Positions 8,687 through 17,152 of a DNA stretch of 38,411 nucleotides are shown piece by piece. Within the stretch, counting starts at the first letter, position 1. The number at the start of each line of letters is the position of its first letter. This DNA comes from CAYSDL01 sp964429875. Its GTDB lineage: Bacteria; Fidelibacterota; Marinisomatia; SCGC-AAA003-L08; D37C17. A program made the position numbers and the translations under genes. The notes beneath the pieces were generated by a model, which made no database searches, was not told the DNA's origin, and saw only the letters and a program-made list of their open reading frames with translations. The stretch covers positions 1-38,411 of the forward strand of contig CAYSDL010000013.1 of the NCBI GenBank assembly GCA_964429875.1, read 5' to 3'.

Positions 8687-9034
8687 TTAATTATCCTCAG
8701 GATTTTTATGTGCAGGTTCTAGACTCCCATGATGACATGTCCAGCAGGTGATAAATGTTCTATTAGAGGAACTGTCTACAATTTGCACATTTAATAAAGA
8801 ATTTAAATATTTTGTTAATTTAATCATTTCTCTTGTTATATCCTTTTCTGGAGTATCAAGAGACTTGTCATCCATATTATGGCAATGACTACATTTTACT
8901 CCTAAATCTTTACTTATAGATTTCATGTATTTTTTCATTTCAGACCGTGATTCTATATCAAGGACTTGAACATTTTTAAACGTATTTGAAAAAATAAATG
9001 ATAAAAAGATTAAATGTATAATTAAGCATTTCAT
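8687..9034 (-). CDS. Small periplasmic dihaem c-type cytochrome, reaction-centre cytochrome-like
   Basis: The start is set at ATG 9034 because a TTAGGAG ribosome-binding site (GGAG at 9044-9047) precedes it; an upstream in-frame TTG at 9055 is less likely. The first 16 residues are a signal peptide. Two haem-attachment sites are present, CSHCH (48-52) and CWTCH (97-101), each preceded by a helix with a candidate Met ligand (M37, M70). The context LGVKCSHCH and the preceding helical MKKYMKSISKDLG match the repeat unit of photosynthetic reaction-centre cytochrome subunits, a fold also seen as short stand-alone proteins in non-phototrophs. At 115 residues it holds two of the four usual haems. 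It lies 11 bases after the haem-bearing barrel gene. A periplasmic electron carrier is the simplest reading. Confidence 0.88.
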   Translation of the reverse strand: MKCLIIHLIFLSFIFSNTFKNVQVLDIESRSEMKKYMKSISKDLGVKCSHCHNMDDKSLDTPEKDITREMIKLTKYLNSLLNVQIVDSSSNRTFITCWTCHHGSLEPAHKNPEDN

Positions 9035-9045
9035 TTCATCAACTC

Positions 9046-10131
9046 CTAAAACCAAGTATGAACTTGAATGAGATATTCAGTATTTAAATCAAGTTCAGTT
9101 AAATGATTTTCTATTTCATTTTTTCTTACTTGAAATTTTATTTCAAGAATATTCAATGGATAAACTTCAAAACCTGCAGAATATCTTGAAATATTCCCTG
9201 AAGAATATTCTATATGTCTATCAAAATAATCATACTTTGCTATTAAGTGAAAACCTTGCATTGCTTTATATACAAACTGGGTATATCCAGCTCTTGATGT
9301 ATAAAAATCTAACCAATTTTTCACTTCATCAAATTCAAAAGAGACAGTCAGTTTATCAAATGAGAATCCTCCAAAGATACCATTAGATTTAATATCTTTT
9401 TCATTCATAATACTAAATCCTGACATAAGTGAAAATTTATGGAATTTTTTAAAATAATTTAATGTAATAGAAGAATTTAACATTTCTTCATCACTTGTTT
9501 TTATAAATCCATTAGCAATGGACATATTTAAACGAACATTATTATTTATGCTTACTCCTGTTTCAATAGAAATTGGATTAGTACTGTTTAATGGATCAAA
9601 AAACAATCCTTCATCTATTGTATTTTCTGTCAAGGATGTTCTATTCCCACCTCTTATAAATGATGTGTGGTCATCAAGTTTTAATCCATATGCAGGAAGC
9701 GTCTGACCTATCTTTATCCATGTTTTGTCAAACACATTTTTAAATAATACAAAAAATTCATTTTTTTTAAAAGGACTTGTATCAATCTTAAGATACATAT
9801 CAGTATTTTTACTCACTTTTAAATTTGCGTATAAATCACTTTGCATTGGGAATATTCTGCTATCAACACCATCATCAAATAATTGGATTCTAAAATCACC
9901 TCCAATTTGCAAATTATCAGATATATACCCATCCCACATATCATCAGCATTTTTTATGAGTCTTTTTAATGGTAATTCATCAATACTATAAACATTAGAA
10001 CCATAATCATTTCTCATGCCTCCTCCGGAGGGATTTATATGACAACTTAAGCAACTTGAAGCTAACTCTATTGAATAACGAGGCAGAGAAAATAGAAAAT
10101 TGACAAATAACAATATATATATAATTTTCAT
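9046..10131 (-). CDS. Outer-membrane beta-barrel protein with an N-terminal CxxCH haem site
   Basis: The start is taken at ATG 10131, which overlaps the upstream stop (TAATG); a start nine codons earlier would spoil the signal peptide. Residues 1-16 are a signal sequence. Just after it comes a single haem-attachment site, CLSCH (27-31), in the block SCLSCHINPSGGGMRNDYG. The rest (about 70-361) alternates short amphipathic strands and ends in Trp-Phe, the typical terminal aromatic of an outer-membrane barrel. I recall the CxxCHxNPxGGG motif in uncharacterised outer-membrane proteins of other Gram-negative bacteria. Genes for a lipoprotein cytochrome and a dihaem cytochrome flank it, so a porin-cytochrome conduit is plausible. 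Barrel and haem motif are seen; the electron-transfer role is inference. Confidence 0.82.
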   Translation of the reverse strand: MKIIYILLFVNFLFSLPRYSIELASSCLSCHINPSGGGMRNDYGSNVYSIDELPLKRLIKNADDMWDGYISDNLQIGGDFRIQLFDDGVDSRIFPMQSDLYANLKVSKNTDMYLKIDTSPFKKNEFFVLFKNVFDKTWIKIGQTLPAYGLKLDDHTSFIRGGNRTSLTENTIDEGLFFDPLNSTNPISIETGVSINNNVRLNMSIANGFIKTSDEEMLNSSITLNYFKKFHKFSLMSGFSIMNEKDIKSNGIFGGFSFDKLTVSFEFDEVKNWLDFYTSRAGYTQFVYKAMQGFHLIAKYDYFDRHIEYSSGNISRYSAGFEVYPLNILEIKFQVRKNEIENHLTELDLNTEYLIQVHTWF

Positions 10132-10553
10132 TATGGAAGTGCTCCACCAATAATCCAATCTTCAATTAAATTAATTTCTGAAGCTGTAAGGTTATTATTC
10201 CCAGGTGGCATAGAATACTGAGAGATAAGTTGCCAAAGTTTACTATTGCTTGCATCTTCTAATATGATAACTTCACCACTGTTTCCTCCTGACATTAAAC
10301 TAGCATGAGACAGCAAATTTAAACCTCCATCAGGGTCTGTAGCACCATGGCAGGAAGTACAGTTTGTATCAAATATTGGTTGAATATATTGCAAATAATC
10401 AGGAGAACCTAGATCACATGAGCCATCATCAACATTCGCATTTTCATCATAATTAAAAGCTGTCTCATTCATACAACCATAATTTGGAGAGATCCCATCA
10501 TCTTCACATGAAAATAATAGAATTAGTATTAATAGTGATAGTTTTCTCATCAT
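10131..10553 (-). CDS. Lipoprotein monohaem cytochrome c (PSCyt1-like)
   Basis: The 140-residue protein has a lipobox (LLFSC, Cys16). A short linker follows that contains an acidic Cys-bounded segment, GCMNETAFNYD...VDDGSC (26-46), a motif common in secreted proteins of marine FCB bacteria. Next comes a cytochrome c domain with haem site CTSCH (65-69), the family block GGLNLLSHASLMSGG, and a likely axial Met115 in SMPPG. The ending EINLIEDWIIGGA is also typical of the PSCyt1/'planctomycete cytochrome C' type. No good Shine-Dalgarno precedes the tandem ATG codons. It is the first gene of the cassette, 15 bases after sixA, and its stop overlaps the barrel gene start. It is probably anchored to a membrane next to that barrel. 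Confidence 0.88.
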   Translation of the reverse strand: MMRKLSLLILILLFSCEDDGISPNYGCMNETAFNYDENANVDDGSCDLGSPDYLQYIQPIFDTNCTSCHGATDPDGGLNLLSHASLMSGGNSGEVIILEDASNSKLWQLISQYSMPPGNNNLTASEINLIEDWIIGGALP

Positions 10554-10568
10554 ATAGTTTACAAATAA

Positions 10569-11057
10569 TTAGACAAACAGTTCAGGGTAGATCATAAACT
10601 CTTTTGTCCCTTTAACTAAAAAAGTCCAACTCTTAATATCAAATCTGATACAAAACATACTACACTCAGGAAAATTTACAATGTTTTCTCCTGATAATAT
10701 TTGCGAAAGTAAATGGAAAGTTGGATTGTGCCCAGTAATCATAAGTTTATTACATTCATCTGACGCTTCTTTAATAATATTTATTACTTCATCAGAAGAT
10801 GAATGATAAATAGCATTATTTATCTTAATTTTAGCTATATCATATTTAATAATATCTGCAATAATCTGAGATGTTGAAAGCGCTCTTTTTGCCCCACTTG
10901 AAATAATACAATCAGGTACAAACTCATGATTTAACAAGTTCTTGGCCATGATTTCAGCATCTTTATTTCCTCTATTATTTAGAGGTCTATCAAAATCTTT
11001 TAAACCTTGAATATCAAAACTTGATTTTGCATGTCTAACAATTAACAAATTTTTCAT
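10569..11057 (-). CDS. sixA: SixA-type phosphohistidine phosphatase (histidine phosphatase superfamily)
   Basis: The 162-residue protein has the RHG-type catalytic motif VRHAKSS (R8, H9), followed by DFDRPLNNRG and a second active-site histidine in ITGHNP near residue 109. This short architecture is SixA's; known members dephosphorylate phosphohistidine on signalling or phosphotransfer proteins. The start codon overlaps the stop of the upstream aminotransferase gene (TAATG). The neighbours give no clue to the partner; no histidine kinase or HPt protein lies in the window. The superfamily is certain and the exact substrate is not. Confidence 0.9.
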   Translation of the reverse strand: MKNLLIVRHAKSSFDIQGLKDFDRPLNNRGNKDAEIMAKNLLNHEFVPDCIISSGAKRALSTSQIIADIIKYDIAKIKINNAIYHSSSDEVINIIKEASDECNKLMITGHNPTFHLLSQILSGENIVNFPECSMFCIRFDIKSWTFLVKGTKEFMIYPELFV

Positions 11058-12160
11058 TATAATAATTTTTTTAGAGCATCTAAAAGTCTATCAACATTAT
11101 TCTCATATGCAGAGTGCCCCATTAGTCCAACTCTCCATACCTTGCCTGCAAATGGTCCAAGGCCTCCACCAACTTCAATATTATAGTCATAAAGCAAGCC
11201 ATTTCTTATTTTAATATCATCAATGCCTTCTGGAATTAGAATAGCATTCAAAGAAGGTAATCTTGAATCTTCATCAACTAAAAGCTCTAAACCTAGGTCA
11301 TCTAATCCTGATGCTAAATAATGATGTACTTTCATATGTCTATCAAGTACATTATCTAATCCCTCATTGATCACATCACTTAAAGATTGGTAAAGCGCAT
11401 ACATCATATTAATAGGTGCAGTATGATGATATGCTCTTTGATTTCCATCCCAATATTTGATTATCTCAAGCATATCTAAATACCAATTAGGAACCATATG
11501 AGAACGAGACTTCATTTTGTTAATTGCTTTGTTTGAAAAAGAAATTGGTGATGCTCCAGGGGGACAAGATAATCCTTTTTGAGAACAACTATATACTGCA
11601 TCTATATTCCATTTATCAACTTCCAAATCTATTGTCCCCAAACTTGTAACTGCATCAACAATTAATATTGTATCAGGATTTAAAAAACTAGAAATTGTCT
11701 TAATATCATTTCTCACACCAGTTGATGTTTCAGCATGGACTACTGCTACAACATCATAATGATTATTAGAAATTTTATTTTCAACACTATTAAGATCAGC
11801 TGTTTTTCCCCAATCAAATTTAAGCAAATCAGTATCAGCAGATAACCTTTGACACATATTTTCCATTCTTAATCCGAAATAACCATTTTGAATAATAAGT
11901 ACCTTATCATCTGGGTCAATCATATTCACAAAACATGATTCCATGGCAGCTGACCCTGTCCCTGATACAGGCATACAAAAATCATTCTTTGTTTTGAACA
12001 CAACTCTTAAAAAATCTTTTATATCATCCATTATATCAATAAATCTTGGATCAAGATGTCCTATAGTAGTTGTTGCAAGTGCTTTATATACATTTGGAGA
12101 AACAGTAGATGGCCCAGGACCTAGCAATAAAGTCTCTTTAAGATTATCCAGTCTATTCAT
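11057..12160 (-). CDS. Alanine/serine-glyoxylate aminotransferase family protein (class V, PLP)
   Basis: The 367-residue enzyme matches the alanine-glyoxylate / serine-glyoxylate / purine-catabolic transaminase family. It opens with LLLGPGPSTVSPNVYKAL. The cofactor-binding segment SGTGSAAMESC is near 67-76, the pyridine-nitrogen Asp169 is in VDAVTSLG, and the Schiff-base Lys195 is in SCSQKGLSCPPG. The family interconverts glyoxylate and glycine using alanine or serine as amino donor; which donor is used cannot be read from sequence. It overlaps uvrC by eight bases and is coupled to sixA. gcvPB, another glycine enzyme, is elsewhere in the window but in a different gene group. Confidence 0.9.
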   Translation of the reverse strand: MNRLDNLKETLLLGPGPSTVSPNVYKALATTTIGHLDPRFIDIMDDIKDFLRVVFKTKNDFCMPVSGTGSAAMESCFVNMIDPDDKVLIIQNGYFGLRMENMCQRLSADTDLLKFDWGKTADLNSVENKISNNHYDVVAVVHAETSTGVRNDIKTISSFLNPDTILIVDAVTSLGTIDLEVDKWNIDAVYSCSQKGLSCPPGASPISFSNKAINKMKSRSHMVPNWYLDMLEIIKYWDGNQRAYHHTAPINMMYALYQSLSDVINEGLDNVLDRHMKVHHYLASGLDDLGLELLVDEDSRLPSLNAILIPEGIDDIKIRNGLLYDYNIEVGGGLGPFAGKVWRVGLMGHSAYENNVDRLLDALKKLL

Positions 12161-13997
12161 TTGACTCCTTTAAATGTTTTTTAATTACAACTTTTATATC
12201 TTTTATAATTTTAATAGGAATACCTGTTTTGGTATAAATACTTTCAATACTATCTTTTAAGATTTCAGAAAAACTACTATAATTTTTCCATAATAATTTA
12301 ATTCTTTTTTCTCCCAAACCCTTAACATTACTTAATATTGAGCTTATCATACTTTTATCTCGCAATGATCTGTGAAAACTAATTGAAAACCTATGGACCT
12401 CATCTCTAATTTTTCTCAAAATATAAATGGAAGATGAAGTTTTACTTATGTTTTGAGGTTCAGAAGATTCAGGGACAAATACTTCTTCAAATTTTTTTGC
12501 TAAACCTACAACCCTAATATAACCAAGACCCAGTTTATCTAAAGTACTTTTTGCAGCTGAAAGCTGGCCTTTCCCTCCATCTACAAGAATTAAATCTGGA
12601 AGTTGATTATTTTCTTTCAACTGTCTACTATAACGCCTAAAAACTACTTCTCTCATTGATTCGCAATCATCAATCCCTCTGACATATTTTATTTTAAATT
12701 TTCTATATTCTCTTTTGAGTGGTTTCCCATTAATAAAGCAAACCATACCAGAAACAGCATGCGCCCCTTGTATATTTGAATTATCAAACGCCTCAATACG
12801 TTTTGGAACAACCGACATATTTAAATCATCTTTCAATTGACTCAATGTTTTTGGAATGAATTCTTTTCGTTTAATTTTTTTAAAAATATAATCTTTAAGT
12901 AATAATTCATTGTTTTTAACACACATATCTAGCATTTGTTTTTTTTCACCTATTAAGGGGAGCATTATAGATATCTTCTTATTAAATTTTTCACTTAACC
13001 ATTCTAAAATATTTGATTTATTAGTTAAATTTTCTCCAATTATAATTTCTTTAGGTGAATCCATTGTAAGCTTATAATATTGTACTAAAAAATTTTCAAG
13101 CTCATTATTAATGTTAACATGGTGAATCATTTGTAAATTGAATTTTTCTCTACCTACAAGAAGACCGTTTCTTACTCTCATAACTAAACCTATTCCATAA
13201 TTATCTTTATATGATATATTTATAATATCTCTATCTACAAATTCCTGAGTTAGTTTTGATTGTTTTTTTTCAAATGAATTTAGAGCTTGCAATTGATCCC
13301 TTAATCTTGCAGCATCTTCATAAAGCTTTTTTTTACTTGAAAGCTCCATCATAGTAGACAAATGTATTTTGACATCTTTATTTTTCCCTTTTAAAAAACT
13401 GATGACTTTTTTTATCATGTAATTATATTTTTTTTTAGATACTAGACCTTCACAAGGTCCCTCGCATTTATTTATGTGATATTCTAAACAAACATATATT
13501 TTTTTTTGCGTAATGATATTAATATTAATTGGGTAAGAGCATGTACGAAGAGGAAAAATCTGATGCAACACTTTTACAATAGATCTTAGATAATTTACAT
13601 CAGTATAAGGCCCAAAATATATATTACCATCTTTTGTTAAGTTTTTTTTTCTTATAATCTCTACTCTAGGGTAATCTTCATGAGTTATCATTATATATGG
13701 GAAAGTTTTATCATCCTTCAAAAATACATTATATCTTGGCTTATGAATTTTTATTAAGTTTGCTTCTGTAATAAGTGCCTCAACTTCATTATTAACAATA
13801 ATTGTATCTAAACCAACTGCTTTAGATATCATCACTTTATTTTTTTTATCTTTATTACTTTTTGAAAAATATGTGGATATGCGCTTTCTAAGATTTTTTG
13901 CTTTGCCTATATATAGAATATTATCTTTTTTATCTTTGAAAAAATACACACCAGGACTAGTTGAAATATTTCTTCTATTTTCTAATATATTGTTCAC
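12153..13997 (-). CDS. uvrC: Excinuclease ABC subunit C
   Basis: UvrC makes both incisions around a lesion bound by UvrB. The 614 residues hold the full layout. The GIY-YIG nuclease is at the N-terminus (SPGVYFFKDKKD...LYIGKAKNLRKR). A cysteine set fitting the UvrC iron-sulfur site follows (C in LRTCSYP, then C-x7-C-x3-C in VCLEYHINKCEGPC). A UVR motif (AARLRDQLQAL) comes next, then the RNase H-like nuclease with LVDGGKGQLSAA, and helix-hairpin-helix motifs at the end (SNVKGLGEKRIKLL). The best start is GTG at 13997, which places the GIY domain at the normal distance from the N-terminus. It lies four bases after the epimerase gene. Cooperates with the uvrB product encoded at 1666-3660. Confidence 0.96.
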   Translation of the reverse strand: MNNILENRRNISTSPGVYFFKDKKDNILYIGKAKNLRKRISTYFSKSNKDKKNKVMISKAVGLDTIIVNNEVEALITEANLIKIHKPRYNVFLKDDKTFPYIMITHEDYPRVEIIRKKNLTKDGNIYFGPYTDVNYLRSIVKVLHQIFPLRTCSYPININIITQKKIYVCLEYHINKCEGPCEGLVSKKKYNYMIKKVISFLKGKNKDVKIHLSTMMELSSKKKLYEDAARLRDQLQALNSFEKKQSKLTQEFVDRDIINISYKDNYGIGLVMRVRNGLLVGREKFNLQMIHHVNINNELENFLVQYYKLTMDSPKEIIIGENLTNKSNILEWLSEKFNKKISIMLPLIGEKKQMLDMCVKNNELLLKDYIFKKIKRKEFIPKTLSQLKDDLNMSVVPKRIEAFDNSNIQGAHAVSGMVCFINGKPLKREYRKFKIKYVRGIDDCESMREVVFRRYSRQLKENNQLPDLILVDGGKGQLSAAKSTLDKLGLGYIRVVGLAKKFEEVFVPESSEPQNISKTSSSIYILRKIRDEVHRFSISFHRSLRDKSMISSILSNVKGLGEKRIKLLWKNYSSFSEILKDSIESIYTKTGIPIKIIKDIKVVIKKHLKESNE

Positions 13998-14001
13998 GGA
14001 G

Positions 14002-14427
14002 CTATGCTCTCTGACATAACTCTATTAAAAGCCCCGGAGAAGATTTTGGGTGTATAAAGGTTATTAATTTATTATCTGATCCATTTTGAGGATTATCATA
14101 TATTAATTGAATATTTTTTGATTTTAAATAATCAATAGCATGTTTGATGGAATCTACGGTAAGAGCAATGTGATGTAAGCCTTTTCCCTTTTTATTAATA
14201 AATCTTTGAATTGTTGAAGAAGAATCTGATGGCTCTATTAACTCTATTGCTGTTTCTTTATCCTCTGCAAATATTTTTCTTACATTAACTTTTTCATTTT
14301 CAATATATTCTTCTGGCTTTGCATACATACCTAGCACTTCAACAAATAATTCATTAAGGACATTTGAGTTTAAACTTGCAACAGCAATATGATCAATAGA
14401 TAATATTTTAAAATTTTTATTTTTCAT
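14002..14427 (-). CDS. mce: Methylmalonyl-CoA epimerase (VOC fold)
   Basis: The 141-residue protein has the vicinal-oxygen-chelate layout of methylmalonyl-CoA epimerase, which interconverts the (S) and (R) forms of methylmalonyl-CoA in propionate metabolism. Metal ligands are visible in LSIDHIAVA, KGLHHIALTVD and GLLIELCQ. The conserved KGKGLHHIAL segment separates it from general glyoxalases. I chose ATG 14427 because GGAGAG sits five bases upstream; an in-frame ATG at 14454 lacks this. The chosen start overlaps the end of rimO by 11 bases. MeaB, which protects methylmalonyl-CoA mutase, is encoded 4.4 kb upstream in the same gene run, which supports the call. The mutase itself is not in the window. 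Confidence 0.9.
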   Translation of the reverse strand: MKNKNFKILSIDHIAVASLNSNVLNELFVEVLGMYAKPEEYIENEKVNVRKIFAEDKETAIELIEPSDSSSTIQRFINKKGKGLHHIALTVDSIKHAIDYLKSKNIQLIYDNPQNGSDNKLITFIHPKSSPGLLIELCQRA

Positions 14428-15718
14428 AAATCTCTCCAACAACATCATATTCAAAAGCTTCTTTTACTTTAACATTATAAAAAGATCCAATATTTAATAT
14501 TTTATTAATTTTAACATAATTGTCAATTTCAGGTGCATCTCTATAAGATCTCCCTAATGAAAAACCAGAGTCTTCATTGCTAACATCAATAATTACTTTT
14601 TCAATATTTCCAATCCTAGTTTTATTTTTTTGAAAGTTTATTCTCTGCTGTGTCATCATTAATTCATCATATCTTTCTTGCTTTACTTTTTTTGGAACAT
14701 TATCTTTGTAATCAATTGCTGCGCTAGTACCTTCTTCTTCAGAATATTTAAATACACCTAATCGATCAAATTTGACATCTTTAATGAAATTCAACAATTC
14801 ATTAAAGTCTTTTTCTGTTTCTCCTGGAAATCCTACAATAATAGAGGTTCTAAGAGCAATCTCACTATTTGTACTTCTTAAAAGATCTATTCTTCTTTTT
14901 ATTCCCGATGAATCAAGACCTCTTTTCATATTTTTCAACATTTTATCAGAACCATGTTGAGTTGGCATATCAATATATGGTAATAGTTTTTCTAAAGTTG
15001 AGTATTTTTCAATCATTTGTTTATTTAAATGAGCAGGATGAGCATAATGCAATCTAATCCAATCTAAACCATCAATTTTATCAAGAACCTCCATTAACTC
15101 ATGCAAAGAAGATTTAGGTGAAAGGTCCCATCCATATGAAGTTGTATCTTGTGCAATAACCAGCAATTCCTTTACTCCTTGATCAGATAAGTTCTGTGCA
15201 TTGATTAAGTTTTGTTCTAATGTTTTACTTTTTTGCAAGCCTCTCATCATAGGAATTGAACAAAAAGAACAGACATTATCACACCCTTCGGCAATTTTCA
15301 AATATGCATAATGATTAGGAGTTAATAATGATCTAAAATAATCAGGGTCATCTTTTTTAAATTCTTTACCAGTTAAATATGTTAATATTTTAGCATGGTC
15401 TGCAGAACCAAAAAATTTATCGACTTCAGGAATTTCTTTGTGTAATTCAGATCCATATCTTTCAGCAAAACATCCCATAACAATTAACTCATCAATTTCA
15501 CCATTTTTTTTCAGGTCAGTGCATTCTAAAATAGTATCTACTGATTCTTCTCTGGCAACATCCAAAAAACCACATGTATTAATAATTACAGTATCAGATT
15601 CTTTAACTTCATTTACAATATCATAATTCTCACTTTTAAGTCCACCAATAAGAACTTCAGAGTCTACTAAATTTTTAGCGCAGCCAAGACTTACTAAAGA
15701 TATTTTTTTTTGTTTCAT
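14417..15718 (-). CDS. rimO: Ribosomal protein uS12 methylthiotransferase
   Basis: RimO methylthiolates the conserved aspartate of ribosomal protein uS12. The N-terminal domain carries the auxiliary-cluster cysteines C13 (SLGCAKNLVDSE, characteristic of RimO rather than MiaB), C49 and C83. The radical-SAM CxxxCxxC site is C146, C150 and C153 (CDNVCSFCSIP). A TRAM domain occupies the C-terminal 65 or so residues. Length 433 is normal. Its ATG follows the ftsY stop without a gap (TAAATG). Confidence 0.96.
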   Translation of the reverse strand: MKQKKISLVSLGCAKNLVDSEVLIGGLKSENYDIVNEVKESDTVIINTCGFLDVAREESVDTILECTDLKKNGEIDELIVMGCFAERYGSELHKEIPEVDKFFGSADHAKILTYLTGKEFKKDDPDYFRSLLTPNHYAYLKIAEGCDNVCSFCSIPMMRGLQKSKTLEQNLINAQNLSDQGVKELLVIAQDTTSYGWDLSPKSSLHELMEVLDKIDGLDWIRLHYAHPAHLNKQMIEKYSTLEKLLPYIDMPTQHGSDKMLKNMKRGLDSSGIKRRIDLLRSTNSEIALRTSIIVGFPGETEKDFNELLNFIKDVKFDRLGVFKYSEEEGTSAAIDYKDNVPKKVKQERYDELMMTQQRINFQKNKTRIGNIEKVIIDVSNEDSGFSLGRSYRDAPEIDNYVKINKILNIGSFYNVKVKEAFEYDVVGEIYEK

Positions 15719-16603
15719 TTAATTATTTTTTATTAATGATTTCAAATAAGAATTTAAATTAAATTCAATCATATCATCATAAGATTCCCCTATTCCTAAA
15801 AAAGAAATAGGTATAGATAGCTTGTGTAAAATAGCTAAAGCAATACCGCCTTTAGCTGTTCCATCCATTTTATTTAATATAATATTATCAATAGGTAAAT
15901 ATTTATTGAATTCTTCAACCTGCTTTATACCATTTTGCCCTACGTTTGAATCAAGAGTGATGCAAACCGAAATTTGATCTGTTAATTTACTAACAATTCT
16001 ATAAATTTTTTCTAATTCAAGCATTAAGTTTTTTGAAGTATGTAATCTACCTGCTGTATCTACAATAATGTGATGATGTTTATTAGAAATCCCTGAGTTA
16101 ACACCATCGTAGGCTACTGATGCTGGATCTGATGTATTTACATTTGAAATAAAGTCTACATTTAATCTTTCTGACCAAATTTTAAGTTGGTCTATAGCTG
16201 CGGCTCTATATGTATCAGCTCCTACCAATGTTACTTTTTCATTATTATTTTTATAATACCTTGCTAATTTTGCAGAACTCGTTGTTTTCCCAGAACCATT
16301 AACTCCTATAACAATAATAATTTTTTTTAGTTTTTCACTTTTATTATTAATATTACATATTGAAGATTTAATAGTATTAATGAGCAAGTCTTCCCAATTT
16401 TCATACTTTTTTTTATCTTTTTTTAAATTATCAATAATTGATTCTGTTAATTCAAAACCAATATCAGCAGCTAATAAACACTCTTCAATCTTCAGAATGT
16501 CCCCATCCTTCAAATTGGAAAAAGAAAGTACATTTGAAAAAGTTTTTCGAATATTATTTTTAGTTTTTTTAAATACTTCAATTGATTTTTTAAATATATT
16601 CAT
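15719..16603 (-). CDS. ftsY: Signal recognition particle receptor GTPase
   Basis: FtsY docks ribosomes carrying SRP at the inner membrane. The 294-residue protein is a minimal form made of the N and G domains only, with a short basic start (MNIFKKSIEVFKKTKNN) in place of a long acidic A domain. GTPase motifs are intact: GVNGSGKTT (100-108), VDTAGRLH, NKMDGTAKGG and the C-terminal GIGESYDDM. The set differs from Ffh, which would carry a Met-rich M domain. The gene overlaps pgsA by four bases and abuts rimO. Confidence 0.96.
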   Translation of the reverse strand: MNIFKKSIEVFKKTKNNIRKTFSNVLSFSNLKDGDILKIEECLLAADIGFELTESIIDNLKKDKKKYENWEDLLINTIKSSICNINNKSEKLKKIIIVIGVNGSGKTTSSAKLARYYKNNNEKVTLVGADTYRAAAIDQLKIWSERLNVDFISNVNTSDPASVAYDGVNSGISNKHHHIIVDTAGRLHTSKNLMLELEKIYRIVSKLTDQISVCITLDSNVGQNGIKQVEEFNKYLPIDNIILNKMDGTAKGGIALAILHKLSIPISFLGIGESYDDMIEFNLNSYLKSLIKNN

Positions 16604-17151
16604 GATTGCAACCTTACTAAATGCTCTTTAATATAGATAATTGTACTAATTATTAATAAAATGATTGATAGAATATATAAGATGCCAGCAATCACAACAT
16701 TTAATCCATATATATGGAAAACTATCATTAAAACACATACAAAAATAAATAGCTTTCCCATTGTATTTGCTTGAGGAACATGATCTGTATAAAGAATAAA
16801 ATATAAACTAAATATAAGTAAGATAATATCTCTTATAGATAACAAGATAAAAAAAATAAAAAAAGGCTGTCCAAAAACATTAATTAAATAAACAAGGACT
16901 GTGATAAAGCTAATTTTATCAGCTACTGGATCAATAATTTTACCTAAATCAGTTACAACATTAGCTTTCCTAGCATAAAATCCATCTAATACATCTGAAA
17001 TAACAATATATAATATCACAATAATCGAGTAATATGTATAGTTAATGTCTATACTCATTTTATTAAAACAAACAATCAAGGGGATGCATGCTATTATTCT
17101 TGAAAGGCTTAAAAAATTTGCAATATTAATATTATTTTTAGGAACACCCAT
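16600..17151 (-). CDS. pgsA: CDP-alcohol phosphatidyltransferase (probably phosphatidylglycerophosphate synthase)
   Basis: The 183-residue membrane protein carries the complete CDP-alcohol phosphotransferase signature: D53-x2-D56-G57-x2-A60-R61-x8-G70-x3-D74-x3-D78. About five or six hydrophobic spans surround it. Length and N-terminal form (NIANFLSLSRI) fit PgsA, which makes phosphatidylglycerophosphate from CDP-diacylglycerol and glycerol-3-phosphate. Related enzymes use serine, inositol or other alcohols, so the acceptor is not proven. It lies between a polyprenyl synthetase (one-base gap) and ftsY (four-base overlap), a membrane-biogenesis setting. Confidence 0.88.
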   Translation of the reverse strand: MGVPKNNINIANFLSLSRIIACIPLIVCFNKMSIDINYTYYSIIVILYIVISDVLDGFYARKANVVTDLGKIIDPVADKISFITVLVYLINVFGQPFFIFFILLSIRDIILLIFSLYFILYTDHVPQANTMGKLFIFVCVLMIVFHIYGLNVVIAGILYILSIILLIISTIIYIKEHLVRLQS

Positions 17152-17152
17152 G

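Noticed and set aside
14428..14454. Upstream start for the epimerase at ATG 14454
   Set aside because: It would add nine residues overlapping rimO without a ribosome-binding site, while ATG 14427 has GGAGAG at good spacing.
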